Part shown: positions 27,154 through 35,007 of the stretch, one piece after another
Layout: each line of letters opens with the position of its first letter
How positions within the stretch are numbered: position 1 is the stretch's first letter
From: an uncultured Succinivibrionaceae bacterium
GTDB lineage: Bacteria; Pseudomonadota; Gammaproteobacteria; Enterobacterales; Succinivibrionaceae
Length of the DNA: 39,160 bases
Assembly: GCA_944393045.1 (NCBI GenBank)
Contig: CALXYT010000018.1
Location: forward strand, 1-39,160
Direction: 5' to 3'
The notes under the pieces: model-generated
Told to the model about the DNA's origin: nothing
What the model saw: only the letters and a program-made list of their open reading frames with translations
Database searches by the model: none
Made by a program: the position numbers and the translations under genes

Positions 27154-28236
27154 TTATGCCTTAGCCAATTCAAATAAGACGTTTTTAACTTCTTCCATTT
27201 CCTGCTCGCTGCCAATAGTAATACGCACAGAGTCTTTAAGAAGAGGTTTAGTATTAAAGTCACGTAAGATTATCCCACGGCGCACAAATTCATTAAATAC
27301 TTTCTCGCCATCGGTAAAGCGAAGGAGAATATAATTAGCATTATCTGCAAATACTTCCTTAATAATGCTTAAATCCTTAACGCCTGCAATAAAACGAGCC
27401 TTTCTATCGTTTAATTCATTAATGCGTTCCTTTAAAAGTATAAGCCCATTTTTACTTAATGCCTGACAGGCAATTTGTGCAACTGGATCAGCAATTGGAT
27501 ATGGGTCAATAACCTTAAGCATGAGCTTAATGATTTCTTCATCAGCCAGAGTAAAGCCGCAACGAATACCAGCAAGAGCAAATGCTTTTGAAAGGGTTCG
27601 GGTAACTACTAAATTGCGGTATTTTGCTAAAAGTGGGACGCAGGTATATTCAGGACAAAACTCAATATATGCCTCATCGACAACTACTAAGCATTTATCT
27701 TTAGTAAAGGCGAGAATTTCTTCTAAGGTAGAGCGTCCCAGAATAGTACCGGTCGGGTTATTTGGTGAGCATAAGAAAATAATCTTAATACTCTTGCTTG
27801 CATCTTCCACCAAGGCTTTAATAGCATCAACATCAGGCGCAAAGTTACCAACAGGTGGCACCTCAATGGTATTAACCCCAGCAGTATCTGCACTTATCTT
27901 ATACATCCCATAAGTAGGAGGTACAATTAAAATAGAGTCTTTACCACTTTCACAAAATGTTCTAACTAAAAGCCCAATTGATTCATCGCTACCACGAGAT
28001 ACCAAGACGTTTTCCAAAGGAACATTAGCATAGTTTGCATAAGCTTCAATTAGTTCTGGTGGCTGACATTCAGGATAGCGGTTAAGAGTGGTGGAATTTA
28101 ATAAATATGCAGCACTCTTAGGAGCTTCATTAGCATTTAAAAAAGTATGACCTCTACCGCCAATTCGTCTAGCTGATAAATAAGGTGTTAATTCACGTAC
28201 TCGCTTAGTTGCTAAATTGATAATCGGATCGGTCAT
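27154..28236 (-). CDS. hisC: Histidinol-phosphate aminotransferase
   Basis: 360-residue fold-type I PLP aminotransferase that makes histidinol phosphate from imidazole acetol phosphate and glutamate. PLP lysine Lys217 in RTLSKAFALAGIRCG; substrate and PLP contacts in SPNNPTGT, VVDEAYIEF and RYPECQPPEL. It starts 1 nt after the hisD stop, so it is translationally coupled. Confidence 0.96.
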   Translation of the reverse strand: MTDPIINLATKRVRELTPYLSARRIGGRGHTFLNANEAPKSAAYLLNSTTLNRYPECQPPELIEAYANYANVPLENVLVSRGSDESIGLLVRTFCESGKDSILIVPPTYGMYKISADTAGVNTIEVPPVGNFAPDVDAIKALVEDASKSIKIIFLCSPNNPTGTILGRSTLEEILAFTKDKCLVVVDEAYIEFCPEYTCVPLLAKYRNLVVTRTLSKAFALAGIRCGFTLADEEIIKLMLKVIDPYPIADPVAQIACQALSKNGLILLKERINELNDRKARFIAGVKDLSIIKEVFADNANYILLRFTDGEKVFNEFVRRGIILRDFNTKPLLKDSVRITIGSEQEMEEVKNVLFELAKA

Positions 28237-28237
28237 A

Positions 28238-29536
28238 TTACTTATTCTCTCCCTTTATTGCATCCATACGAATAGTTACTGCAAGTTTATGAGCGGTTAA
28301 ACCTTCAGCATCTGCCATCTGTTCTACGGTATTAGCTAAAATACCAAGACCTTCTTTAGTTACATGTTGCACGGTATAGCGTCTTACATAATCCGCCAAA
28401 CCTAAAGATGAGGCAGTTTTTGCATAGCCGTAAGTTGGAAGAGTATGGTTGGTACCACTTGCATAATCACCCACAGATTCTGGAGTATAGGCACCTAAGA
28501 ATATACTGCCAGCATTACGGAGCTTTGGTAAAAGAGCTCTAGGATCTTTAGTTTCTACAATTAAGTGCTCAGGAGCATAGATATTAGAAATCTTGGCACA
28601 TTCATCAAGAGAATCGCAAATAATAGCAATAGACTTTTCCAGGGCTTTTTGGGCAATACCTTCACGAGATAAAGTCTTGAGAAGTTTATCAACTTCTGCT
28701 AGAACTTCTTTACCATAATTTGGGTTAGTAGATAAAAGAACTACTTGCGAATCTGGACCATGTTCTGCTTGTGATAATAAATCAGCTGCTGCAAATGCTG
28801 GATTTGCCGTTTCATCAGCAATAACTAGCACTTCAGAAGGACCTGCTGGCATATCGATAGCAGCACCTCTAAAATCAGAGGAAACTTGTTTTTTAGCTTC
28901 AGTAACAAAAGAGTTACCAGGGCCAAAAATCTTATTTACTTTAGGAACAGTCTCAGTACCATAAGCCATAGCTGCAATAGCCTGTGCACCACCAACTGTG
29001 AAGATATCTTTTACTCCGCATAAAGTTGCAGCATAAATAATAGCATCGGATACAGGAGGAGGTGATGTTAAAATAACCTTTGGACACTTGGCGATTTGTG
29101 CAGGGATAGCAAGCATAAGTACGGTACTAACTAATGGCGCACTACCACCTGGCACATATAAACCAACAGAGTCAATAGGATGTGTATGTAACTCACATGT
29201 TACGCCGTTCTGGGTTTGCACCACAACTGGCTCAAACTTCTGGGCGTCATGGAAGGTGTAGATATTTTTATAAGCCTTATTTAAAGCATCTTTAAGTTCC
29301 GGGCTTACGCGATCGATTGCCTGATTTATTTCCTCTTGAGTAAGTTTGATATGATCAGCTTCAAGCTTATCAAATTTCTTAGAGTACTCTAAAAGAGCCT
29401 CATCTTTACGAGCACGAATGTTAGCAATAATATCAGCTACTAATTTGGCCTTTGAGCCATCATCAGAGGTAGCAGGTCTGGTTAATACTAGCTCCTGTTC
29501 CTCTGCGGATAATTCCTTCCAATTTACAATTCTCAT
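28238..29536 (-). CDS. hisD: Histidinol dehydrogenase
   Basis: 432-residue Zn-dependent dehydrogenase for the last two oxidations from histidinol to histidine. Diagnostic motifs: VPGGSAPLVSTVLM, FGPGNSFVTEAKK, DMPAGPSEVLVIAD, LLSQAEHGPDSQ (Zn ligands), APEHLIVE (catalytic Glu-His) and NHTLPTYGYA. Length matches E. coli (434). 47 nt after hisG. Confidence 0.97.
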   Translation of the reverse strand: MRIVNWKELSAEEQELVLTRPATSDDGSKAKLVADIIANIRARKDEALLEYSKKFDKLEADHIKLTQEEINQAIDRVSPELKDALNKAYKNIYTFHDAQKFEPVVVQTQNGVTCELHTHPIDSVGLYVPGGSAPLVSTVLMLAIPAQIAKCPKVILTSPPPVSDAIIYAATLCGVKDIFTVGGAQAIAAMAYGTETVPKVNKIFGPGNSFVTEAKKQVSSDFRGAAIDMPAGPSEVLVIADETANPAFAAADLLSQAEHGPDSQVVLLSTNPNYGKEVLAEVDKLLKTLSREGIAQKALEKSIAIICDSLDECAKISNIYAPEHLIVETKDPRALLPKLRNAGSIFLGAYTPESVGDYASGTNHTLPTYGYAKTASSLGLADYVRRYTVQHVTKEGLGILANTVEQMADAEGLTAHKLAVTIRMDAIKGENK

Positions 29537-29583
29537 GTTGGTATATCTCGTATTATTTAAGTGTTAATTTAAATGGTTACTAA

Positions 29584-30486
29584 TTACTTTAACATTTTTT
29601 CAATTGGTAATACTAAAATAGAACTTGCACCAAGCTTCTTAAGCTCTTCCATAGTTTCCCAGAATAAAGTTTCAGTTGAAACTACATGGATAGCTACATG
29701 AGAAGGATTGCCAGCCAATTCAAGAAGTGTAGGGTTTTCAGCTCCTGGTAAAATAGCAGTAATTTCAGCAACTTTATCTTTTGGAGCGTGAAGCATAATA
29801 TATTTACTACCATGAGCCTGCATCATACCATCGATACGGTTAATTAAAGTATCGGCAATAGCTTGCTTTTCAGGGTAGAGTTCCTGATCACGCTGAATAA
29901 GAACAGCTTTAGAGCGGAATACTACTTGTACTTCCTTAAGACCGTTAGCTTCTAAAGTGGCACCTGAACTTACTAAATCGCAAATAGCATCAGCAAGACC
30001 TGCACGTGGAGCAACTTCAACAGAACCTGTTAATAATACAGGCTTAAATGAAATCCCAAAAGAATCAAGATAACGTTTGGTTAATTCAGGATAAGTAGTG
30101 GCAATTTTCTTACCTTGCAAGCTTTCTAAACCTTGCCATTCTTCTTCAACCGGGATTGCTAATGATAAACGGCAATCACCAAAGTCAAGTTTACGTACTA
30201 AGTTATAGCCAATAGGTAAACCTTCTTGCTTACGTGCTAGGGTAGTTTCTTCTAATACGTTTTCACCTACGACACCCCAATCTACTACATGATCCATGAT
30301 TAAACCAGGAATATCATCATCGCGCACACGTAAAATATCGATTTCCATATTTTCAACATGAGCGATTAAACGATCTTCACGCTTATTAATTTTTAAGCCA
30401 CAGCTCTTTAATAATTCGGTAGTATCAGTGCTTAAGCGACCAGATTTTTGCATAGCAATGCGAAATTTTTTAGTACTAGATGTCAT
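29584..30486 (-). CDS. hisG: ATP phosphoribosyltransferase, long form
   Basis: 300-residue first enzyme of histidine synthesis, condensing ATP and PRPP; feedback-inhibited by histidine. Starts [15 protein letters not shown]. The PRPP loop is in [17 protein letters not shown]. The C-terminal ACT-like domain of the long, self-regulated form is present ([11 protein letters not shown] and onward), and length matches E. coli (299), so no HisZ is needed. First structural gene after the attenuator. Its own ribosome site is weak. Confidence 0.97.
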   Translation of the reverse strand: MTSSTKKFRIAMQKSGRLSTDTTELLKSCGLKINKREDRLIAHVENMEIDILRVRDDDIPGLIMDHVVDWGVVGENVLEETTLARKQEGLPIGYNLVRKLDFGDCRLSLAIPVEEEWQGLESLQGKKIATTYPELTKRYLDSFGISFKPVLLTGSVEVAPRAGLADAICDLVSSGATLEANGLKEVQVVFRSKAVLIQRDQELYPEKQAIADTLINRIDGMMQAHGSKYIMLHAPKDKVAEITAILPGAENPTLLELAGNPSHVAIHVVSTETLFWETMEELKKLGASSILVLPIEKMLK

Positions 30487-30511
30487 GATAAAAAGTTCTC
30501 ACTTTAATAAT

Positions 30512-30547
30512 AAAAAACCCTTGGAAGATTATTTAATCTTCCAAGGG
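30512..30547 (-). terminator. his attenuator terminator
   Basis: Perfect 13-bp stem CCCTTGGAAGATT/AATCTTCCAAGGG with a 4-nt loop, then TTTTTT on the minus strand, between the leader peptide and hisG. Its GGAAGAT arm can also pair with ATCTTCC of the upstream hairpin, giving the mutually exclusive antiterminator. Confidence 0.93.
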
Positions 30548-30577
30548 CTCTGTAATCTATGTTAGCATTCGGCATTT

Positions 30578-30601
30578 TGGAAGATTTGCACATGTCTTCC
30601 A
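30578..30601 (-). promoter_or_regulatory. his leader pause/antiterminator element
   Basis: Hairpin TGGAAGA/TCTTCCA downstream of the leader peptide. The arm ATCTTCCA is complementary to the 5' arm of the terminator. If the ribosome stalls at the His codons this arm is free to pair with it and block termination. Confidence 0.8.
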
Positions 30602-30624
30602 GCATCAACCATTCTCCTGAAAGA

Positions 30625-30675
30625 CTATTTAGGATGATGATGGTGTAAATGATTAACCAATGCATTAAAAAACAT
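30625..30675 (-). CDS. hisL: his operon leader peptide
   Basis: 16-residue peptide MFFNALVNHLHHHHPK, with five His codons in a six-codon run (CAT TTA CAC CAT CAT CAT), then TAG. Upstream of a terminator/antiterminator pair and hisG. Classic attenuation logic: low charged tRNA-His stalls the ribosome and lets transcription continue. Same role as enterobacterial hisL, whose His run is uninterrupted (seven). Confidence 0.95.
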   Translation of the reverse strand: MFFNALVNHLHHHHPK

Positions 30676-30719
30676 GAACTGTAATCCCATACGTAACGCT
30701 AACTTCAAAATTCAAGGAT

Positions 30720-30725
30720 ATTATA
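30720..30725 (-). promoter_or_regulatory. Probable -10 box of the his operon promoter
   Basis: TATAAT on the minus strand, 45 nt upstream of the leader ATG. The -35 at the proper spacing is poor (TTACAG), so the promoter may be weak or activated. Confidence 0.6.
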
Positions 30726-30970
30726 CACAGATTTACTAAATACTGTAATATTTTTTTATAAAAAAAATAAAAATAACGACTTCCCTAAGATCTACCAGCT
30801 AAAAATAACAATATCTTAGACTTAACCCCCTAAGGAAAGCACAAGAGCCAAATACCAGGAACAAATAAACAAAAAAATACAAAGAACAAAATAACTAAAA
30901 GAAATAAAACAGAGAATAAGGGAAAAAGACAGCGACAATACAAAAAGATAAAGAATAAAAAGAGAATGCC
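30726..30970. other. Gene-free stretch between his promoter and sRNA candidate
   Basis: About 245 nt, very T-rich on the minus strand. Open frames there encode only Leu/Phe/Ile runs and look like composition artefacts. No supported feature. Confidence 0.4.
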
Positions 30971-30971
30971 T

Positions 30972-31070
30972 AAAAAAATTTTTGGGTAAGCTATGGCTCG
31001 TTGCTTCCATAACATTACCCAAAAAGTAACACCTTCTTCGCAATGCAGTTTTAAAATGAAGATAGGATAT
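30972..31070 (-). ncRNA. Candidate small RNA of about 100 nt
   Basis: On the minus strand a perfect consensus promoter (31105-31077) is followed about 100 nt later by a strong hairpin (GGGTAATGTTATGG, 10-nt loop, CCATAGCTTACCC) and a seven-T tract. Between them a second stem is possible (CCTATCTTC with GAAGAAGG). No ribosome site with a sound start codon lies in the transcript. It does not match 6S, SRP 4.5S, Spot 42 or tmRNA as I know them. A 61-codon hydrophobic frame could start at an ATG inside the hairpin (31015), but it has no Shine-Dalgarno. An independent Hfq-type sRNA is the best reading. Confidence 0.6.
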
Positions 31071-31076
31071 ACTTTT

Positions 31077-31105
31077 ATTATAGATGCCAAGAGATAAAAT
31101 GTCAA
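31077..31105 (-). promoter_or_regulatory. Perfect sigma-70 promoter
   Basis: TTGACA (31105-31100), 17-nt spacer, TATAAT (31082-31077) on the minus strand: full consensus with ideal spacing. It drives the candidate small RNA; no gene start follows within a usual distance. Confidence 0.85.
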
Positions 31106-31647
31106 TACTAGATATTGTGTTTTACAAAAACTATACCTTTTTTATTAAAATTTGTATACACATCGCAAAATTTGGCATTTTCATTTGCTTTTAAAGTTAA
31201 AATTTTGGAAATTTCTTAAGGTGTTTTATGTTAATTTTAAAGTTTTTTTGTGGTAGATGATAAGATTTTTACTATATATAGTTATGAAAGTGTATTAATT
31301 CTAAAAAAACAAGTTGAGCTAAAAATTAAAGTTACCACTTTTTTTAAGTTTTAGTGAGGTTTTATGATTAATTATGATAAATGCTGTAATTGAACCTGCT
31401 ATCAATGCTTTTCAATAAAAAAAGTAATAAAAATTCTCTCTTAGAAAAAGTACAAAAATCTAAAAAAAATCTCTTTCTTTAGGCATATTTAGTGTTTGCT
31501 TAAATTTTAGCTGTCTTAATTTTAACCACTAACTCAAATATCCATAAAAAACCTGTAAGAGGTAAAAAAATCCCACTTATATAAAAAATTCCATATAAGC
31601 GGGCAAGATCATAGGATATATTAGAAAGGTCAGTTATATTTTAAATT
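31106..31647. other. Intergenic region downstream of hexR
   Basis: About 540 nt of very AT-rich sequence. A hairpin TTATATAAAAAATTCCATATAA-type stem lies near 31575-31600, before GCGGGC, and may contribute to ending hexR transcription. No gene seen. Confidence 0.35.
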
Positions 31648-32538
31648 TTAGTTTGCTACAACATGAGATAAAGCAGGCTTAGGTTGGGTATGATCGCCTA
31701 AGTTTATTCTTGTTGATCGAATAACTTCTTTAAGCTTCTTAATGCTGGCAATAAATTGCGGACCTCTACGTAAAGTTAGACCTGTCACTAAAATATCTAC
31801 TAAGGTAAGCTGCGCAAGTCTGGTAGCAGTAGGCATATATACATCCATATCATCAGGAGTTTGCATAGAAAGCACTATTGAGCACTCACTTGCCAAAGGA
31901 GAGTTTGAAGGGGTAAGACCTATAACTGTTGCCGCTCTTGCTCTGGCAAGTTTGGCAACTTCAATAAGTTCTTTAGTTATTCCTGAGCGTGAAATTAAAA
32001 TAAAGACATCATCAATATTTGCATTTGATGCACTGGTAAGCATCATGACGCTATCTTCAAAGTAATTACATGGGATATTAAAGTAAAAGAACTTATTCAT
32101 CATATCATGCGCAACTGTTGCACTTGCTCCAAGTCCGCAGAAAGTTAATCTTTTTGCGCAAGAGAGTACATCAATACATTTTTTTACTTTACTGATATCA
32201 AGACTTTTTCTGGCTTCATTTAAAGTTGAAATACTGGCATCAAATATTTTTTTGGAGAAATTTTCAGTTGAATCATTTTCATCAACATGAAGGTTGGAGA
32301 ATGTTGTGCCCTTAGCAATGCTCTGTGCTAAATGAAGTTTAAAGTCAGGATAACCCTTTGTGTTCATCTTTTGGCAAAAACGATGAACTGATGGTTCTGA
32401 AACATTAGCAAGTTTAGCTAATGATGCAATACTTAAACTAATTGCGGTATGTGGATCGTTTAAAACCACATCGGCAACTTTTTTTTCAGAGCGGCTAAAA
32501 AGATTATAATTAGCACCGATCAATTCAATAAAGTTCAT
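31648..32538 (-). CDS. hexR: HexR, RpiR-family regulator of central carbon metabolism
   Basis: 296 residues: N-terminal helix-turn-helix (about 1-77; SIASLAKLANVSEPSVHRFC, then KGYPDFKLHLAQS) and C-terminal SIS sugar-phosphate-binding domain (about 120-260; FCGLGASATVAHDMMNKFF, LISRSGITKELIEVA, DVYMPTATRLAQL). Close along its length to E. coli HexR/YebK. HexR represses (or activates) glycolysis and Entner-Doudoroff genes and is released by KDPG in known members. It is divergent from glk, and two HexR-type palindromes lie at its own promoter, so autoregulation is likely. Confidence 0.93.
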   Translation of the reverse strand: MNFIELIGANYNLFSRSEKKVADVVLNDPHTAISLSIASLAKLANVSEPSVHRFCQKMNTKGYPDFKLHLAQSIAKGTTFSNLHVDENDSTENFSKKIFDASISTLNEARKSLDISKVKKCIDVLSCAKRLTFCGLGASATVAHDMMNKFFYFNIPCNYFEDSVMMLTSASNANIDDVFILISRSGITKELIEVAKLARARAATVIGLTPSNSPLASECSIVLSMQTPDDMDVYMPTATRLAQLTLVDILVTGLTLRRGPQFIASIKKLKEVIRSTRINLGDHTQPKPALSHVVAN

Positions 32539-32596
32539 TCTAGACTTCTCTTGGTTATGCTTTTATTCAAAGCATTACTTTACTATACCCATAGAA

Positions 32597-32630
32597 ATCC
32601 TTGCTACCACTTAGAAGGGGGAGCAAGGAT
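32597..32630 (-). promoter_or_regulatory. Hairpin in the hexR leader
   Basis: Perfect 9-bp stem ATCCTTGCT/AGCAAGGAT with a 16-nt loop in the 5' untranslated region, 58 nt upstream of the hexR ATG. No T-tract follows, so it is not a simple terminator; it may affect mRNA stability or translation. Confidence 0.45.
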
Positions 32631-32657
32631 ATTTTATTGCTCTTAAAAAATTTAAAC

Positions 32658-32672
32658 TGTAACAAAATTACA
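32658..32672. promoter_or_regulatory. HexR operator 1
   Basis: TGTAACAAAATTACA, a palindrome matching the known HexR consensus TGTAATTWAATTACA at both outer arms. It lies just downstream of the predicted hexR transcription start. Confidence 0.75.
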
Positions 32673-32689
32673 GTTATTTAAAAAATTTT

Positions 32690-32704
32690 TGTAATTAAAT
32701 TATA
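32690..32704. promoter_or_regulatory. HexR operator 2, over the hexR -10 box
   Basis: TGTAATTAAATTATA, 14 of 15 bases of the HexR consensus. Read on the minus strand its end TATAAT is the predicted hexR -10 box. It is centred 32 bp (about three helical turns) from operator 1. Confidence 0.85.
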
Positions 32705-32728
32705 TCATATTTTAGAAAACGCTTTCAA
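32699..32728 (-). promoter_or_regulatory. hexR promoter
   Basis: Minus strand TTGAAA (32728-32723), 18-nt spacer, TATAAT (32704-32699). The -10 is inside HexR operator 2. Confidence 0.75.
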
Positions 32729-33197
32729 TTAAAATTACAAATTTTGAGTAAAAAGTGTGTTTATTGTTAAAAATATAGGTTTTTAGGTTTAAATTAGGTT
32801 AAAACTCATTAAAGATTTTATGTTAAACAATTATTTTTCTCAATATTTGTTCCCTTTAAAGTAATATAAAAATTTTTTTAAAAAGATTTAGGAGCAAATT
32901 CCTGTTAATTTGCTACTATTTTTCACCATAAAAGATAAGAAATTTTCGTAAAACCTCCTTTTTACCAGCATCTTAGGAATTAAAAACTCAAAAGGGAAAA
33001 GCAGCAAGCAAACTGAAGCAACCCCCAAATAAGAAAAAAGACCTAAGCAAGATGTAAAAAAACAACATAACAGCCAAACTTTCTTTTTTTCTAGAAAATT
33101 TCTCTGCTTTTCCTGAAAATTTCTCCTCCTAAGAATGTAATAGAAGGTAATATTTGTGTTTAAGAGCTTATTGCAGATACAACTAAAACAGATTTAT
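32729..33197. other. Intergenic region between hexR and glk promoters
   Basis: AT-rich, with no coding sequence. The 11-mer GAAAATTTCTC occurs twice near 33100-33124. A half-match to a HexR arm (TGTAATAGAAGGTAATA) lies near 33136. No clear further operator. Confidence 0.35.
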
Positions 33198-33243
33198 TTG
33201 ACTTTATAGTAATCTTTTTTATACTATACAACTTAATTGTTGT
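33198..33243 (+). promoter_or_regulatory. glk promoter with palindrome at the start site
   Basis: TTGACT (33198-33203), 16-nt spacer, TATACT (33220-33225). Directly downstream, ACAAC-TTAATT-GTTGT (33228-33243) is a perfect-armed palindrome covering the likely transcription start, as expected of a repressor site. Its arms do not match the HexR consensus. Confidence 0.65.
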
Positions 33244-33333
33244 TTACTTAAAAAATATGCAGCTTTATGGCAAAATAAAAATAACAAAATAAAACTAGTT
33301 TGTAGCAGAAAATCCTAGGAGTTTTACAAGATC

Positions 33334-34305
33334 ATGAGTAAGTATGCGTTAGTTGGTGATGTTGGTGGTACAAATGCTCGTTTAGCATTATGTAGTTTAG
33401 ATACAGGTGCAGTTTCAGATATTTCAGTTTATTCAGCATTAGAGTATCCATCTTTAGAAGATGTAATCAAGCTTTACTTAAGCGCTCATCCTGATGCAGT
33501 AATTAAAAATGCTTGTATTGCTATTGCATGCCCTGTTATGGGTGATAAGATTACCATGACTAACAATCCTTGGGAATTTTCTATTAATGAAATGAAAGAA
33601 AACTTAGGATTTTCAGTATTTGAAGTTATCAATGATTTCACTGGCGTTTCTATGGCAATTCCTGCACTTAAGGAAGATGATGTTATTAAGTTTGGAGGTG
33701 ATGATCCTCAAGAAGGTAAGCCTGTTGCTGTATACGGTGCTGGTACTGGTTTAGGTGTTGCTCACTTGTTTAACTTCAATGGTTCATTCTTCAGTGTTCC
33801 TGGTGAAGGTGGTCACGTAGACTTTGCTCCGAATAGCGAAGAAGAAGATTTAATCTTATCAGTATTACGTGAAGAAATAGGTCACGTTTCATGTGAAAGA
33901 TTGCTTTCAGGTCAGGGGTTAGTAAATATTTATCGTGCTATTGTAATTTCAGATAACCGCACTCCATTAAACTTAGAACCAAAAGATGTAACTGAAAGAG
34001 CATTACGTGATGAACCTGATACTGATTGCTACCGTGCATTACAGCTTTTCTGTGTAATGATGGGGAGATTTGGTGGGGACCTTGCTCTTAACATAGGGGC
34101 CTTTGGTGGCGTTTATATTGCAGGCGGTATTGTGCCCCGTTTCTTAAAGTTCTTCTTAAACTCAGGTTTCCGTGTAGCATTTGAAGATAAGGGGCGTTTT
34201 AAAGAATACTTATCACACATTCCAGTATATATTATTACTCAACCTTACTGCGGTTTAATCGGTGCTGGTGCATTCTTACGTCAGACTCTTGGTTATAAGC
34301 TTTAA
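33334..34305 (+). CDS. glk: Glucokinase
   Basis: 323-residue cytoplasmic kinase making glucose 6-phosphate from glucose and ATP. Very close to E. coli Glk (321 aa) throughout: ATP phosphate loop [22 protein letters not shown], catalytic [40 protein letters not shown], and [10 protein letters not shown]. Ribosome site TAGGAG before ATG 33334. Divergent from hexR, so control by sugar status is likely. Codon use looks biased to few codons, consistent with good expression. Confidence 0.97.
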   Translation: MSKYALVGDVGGTNARLALCSLDTGAVSDISVYSALEYPSLEDVIKLYLSAHPDAVIKNACIAIACPVMGDKITMTNNPWEFSINEMKENLGFSVFEVINDFTGVSMAIPALKEDDVIKFGGDDPQEGKPVAVYGAGTGLGVAHLFNFNGSFFSVPGEGGHVDFAPNSEEEDLILSVLREEIGHVSCERLLSGQGLVNIYRAIVISDNRTPLNLEPKDVTERALRDEPDTDCYRALQLFCVMMGRFGGDLALNIGAFGGVYIAGGIVPRFLKFFLNSGFRVAFEDKGRFKEYLSHIPVYIITQPYCGLIGAGAFLRQTLGYKL

Positions 34306-34324
34306 GATGCAAGCTTAATAATTT

Positions 34325-34353
34325 AGCCCCTCAAAGAAGTAGGGGCTTTATTG
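34325..34353 (+). terminator. Terminator of glk
   Basis: Stem AGCCCCT/AGGGGCT followed by TTATTGTT, 20 nt after the glk stop. Confidence 0.85.
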
Positions 34354-34447
34354 TTCTAATAGGCATTAAGCAAGAAAAGACACAACAAAACAAGCGAAAA
34401 AAAAGAAGCAAAAACTTAAACAACCAAAGCAAATAAAGGAAAAAACA

Positions 34448-34714
34448 ATGATAAAGTTTTATATTCTAGTTTTTATTCTGGCTGTTATCTATTTTGCTCT
34501 TGCTATTACTATGCTTAGTGGTTTATGGATTGTTTTGGGATTCTTTATCTTGGCTATATGCGCATCTGCAATTTTAAAATATTTACGCGCAAAATATGGC
34601 TATAAAGGTATTGCTCCTGCCATAAAAGAAGATCCATATAAAGATATCGATGAGCTTTTAACTAAAGAGCTTGAAGAAGATGCTAAGAGTGAAGAAACCA
34701 AAAAGCATAAGTAG
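34448..34714 (+). CDS. Small two-helix membrane protein, unknown function
   Basis: 88 residues: two adjacent hydrophobic helices (about 3-23 and 25-44), a basic stretch (KYLRAKYGYKG), then an acidic, charged tail (DELLTKELEEDAKSEETKK). Good ribosome site AAAGGA. I do not recognise a family. The composition and site support a real gene. It stands alone after the glk terminator. Confidence 0.7.
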   Translation: MIKFYILVFILAVIYFALAITMLSGLWIVLGFFILAICASAILKYLRAKYGYKGIAPAIKEDPYKDIDELLTKELEEDAKSEETKKHK

Positions 34715-35007
34715 CTTTTTTATCTAAAATCCCTAAGACCACTTCAAAAGCCAAAGTCTAAAAACCATTCCTAACAACTAAAGTCACTTAACACCATCAC
34801 AAATCCACTCCCTAAATCCCCTCACAACTTTCTTTAAATCTTAAATAAAGAGCTCAAACTTAATATTTTCCTAACATGCAATTTATCAACTTTTAAAAAG
34901 AAATTCATAAATCCTTAAAATTTCCTTTTTATCATAGGAGGCAATAAATAAGAGAGACAGATAACAGTAATTATAAATAATTTTATACGAGTATATAGGA
35001 AGAATAT

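Noticed and set aside
30972-31070. Identity as SRP 4.5S RNA because of GGAAGCA in the loop
   Set aside because: The asymmetric internal loops and GGAA tetraloop context of SRP domain IV are not present; the hairpin is a simple stem with a 10-nt loop.
30822-31105. Hydrophobic minus-strand frames of 61-91 codons, considered as a small toxin
   Set aside because: Leu/Phe/Ile runs come from a T-rich tract; the longest version would start inside the -35 box and the internal ATG lies inside the terminator hairpin without a ribosome site.
34715-35007. Pho box upstream of phoA
   Set aside because: No pair of CTGTCAT-like direct repeats at the right spacing was found.
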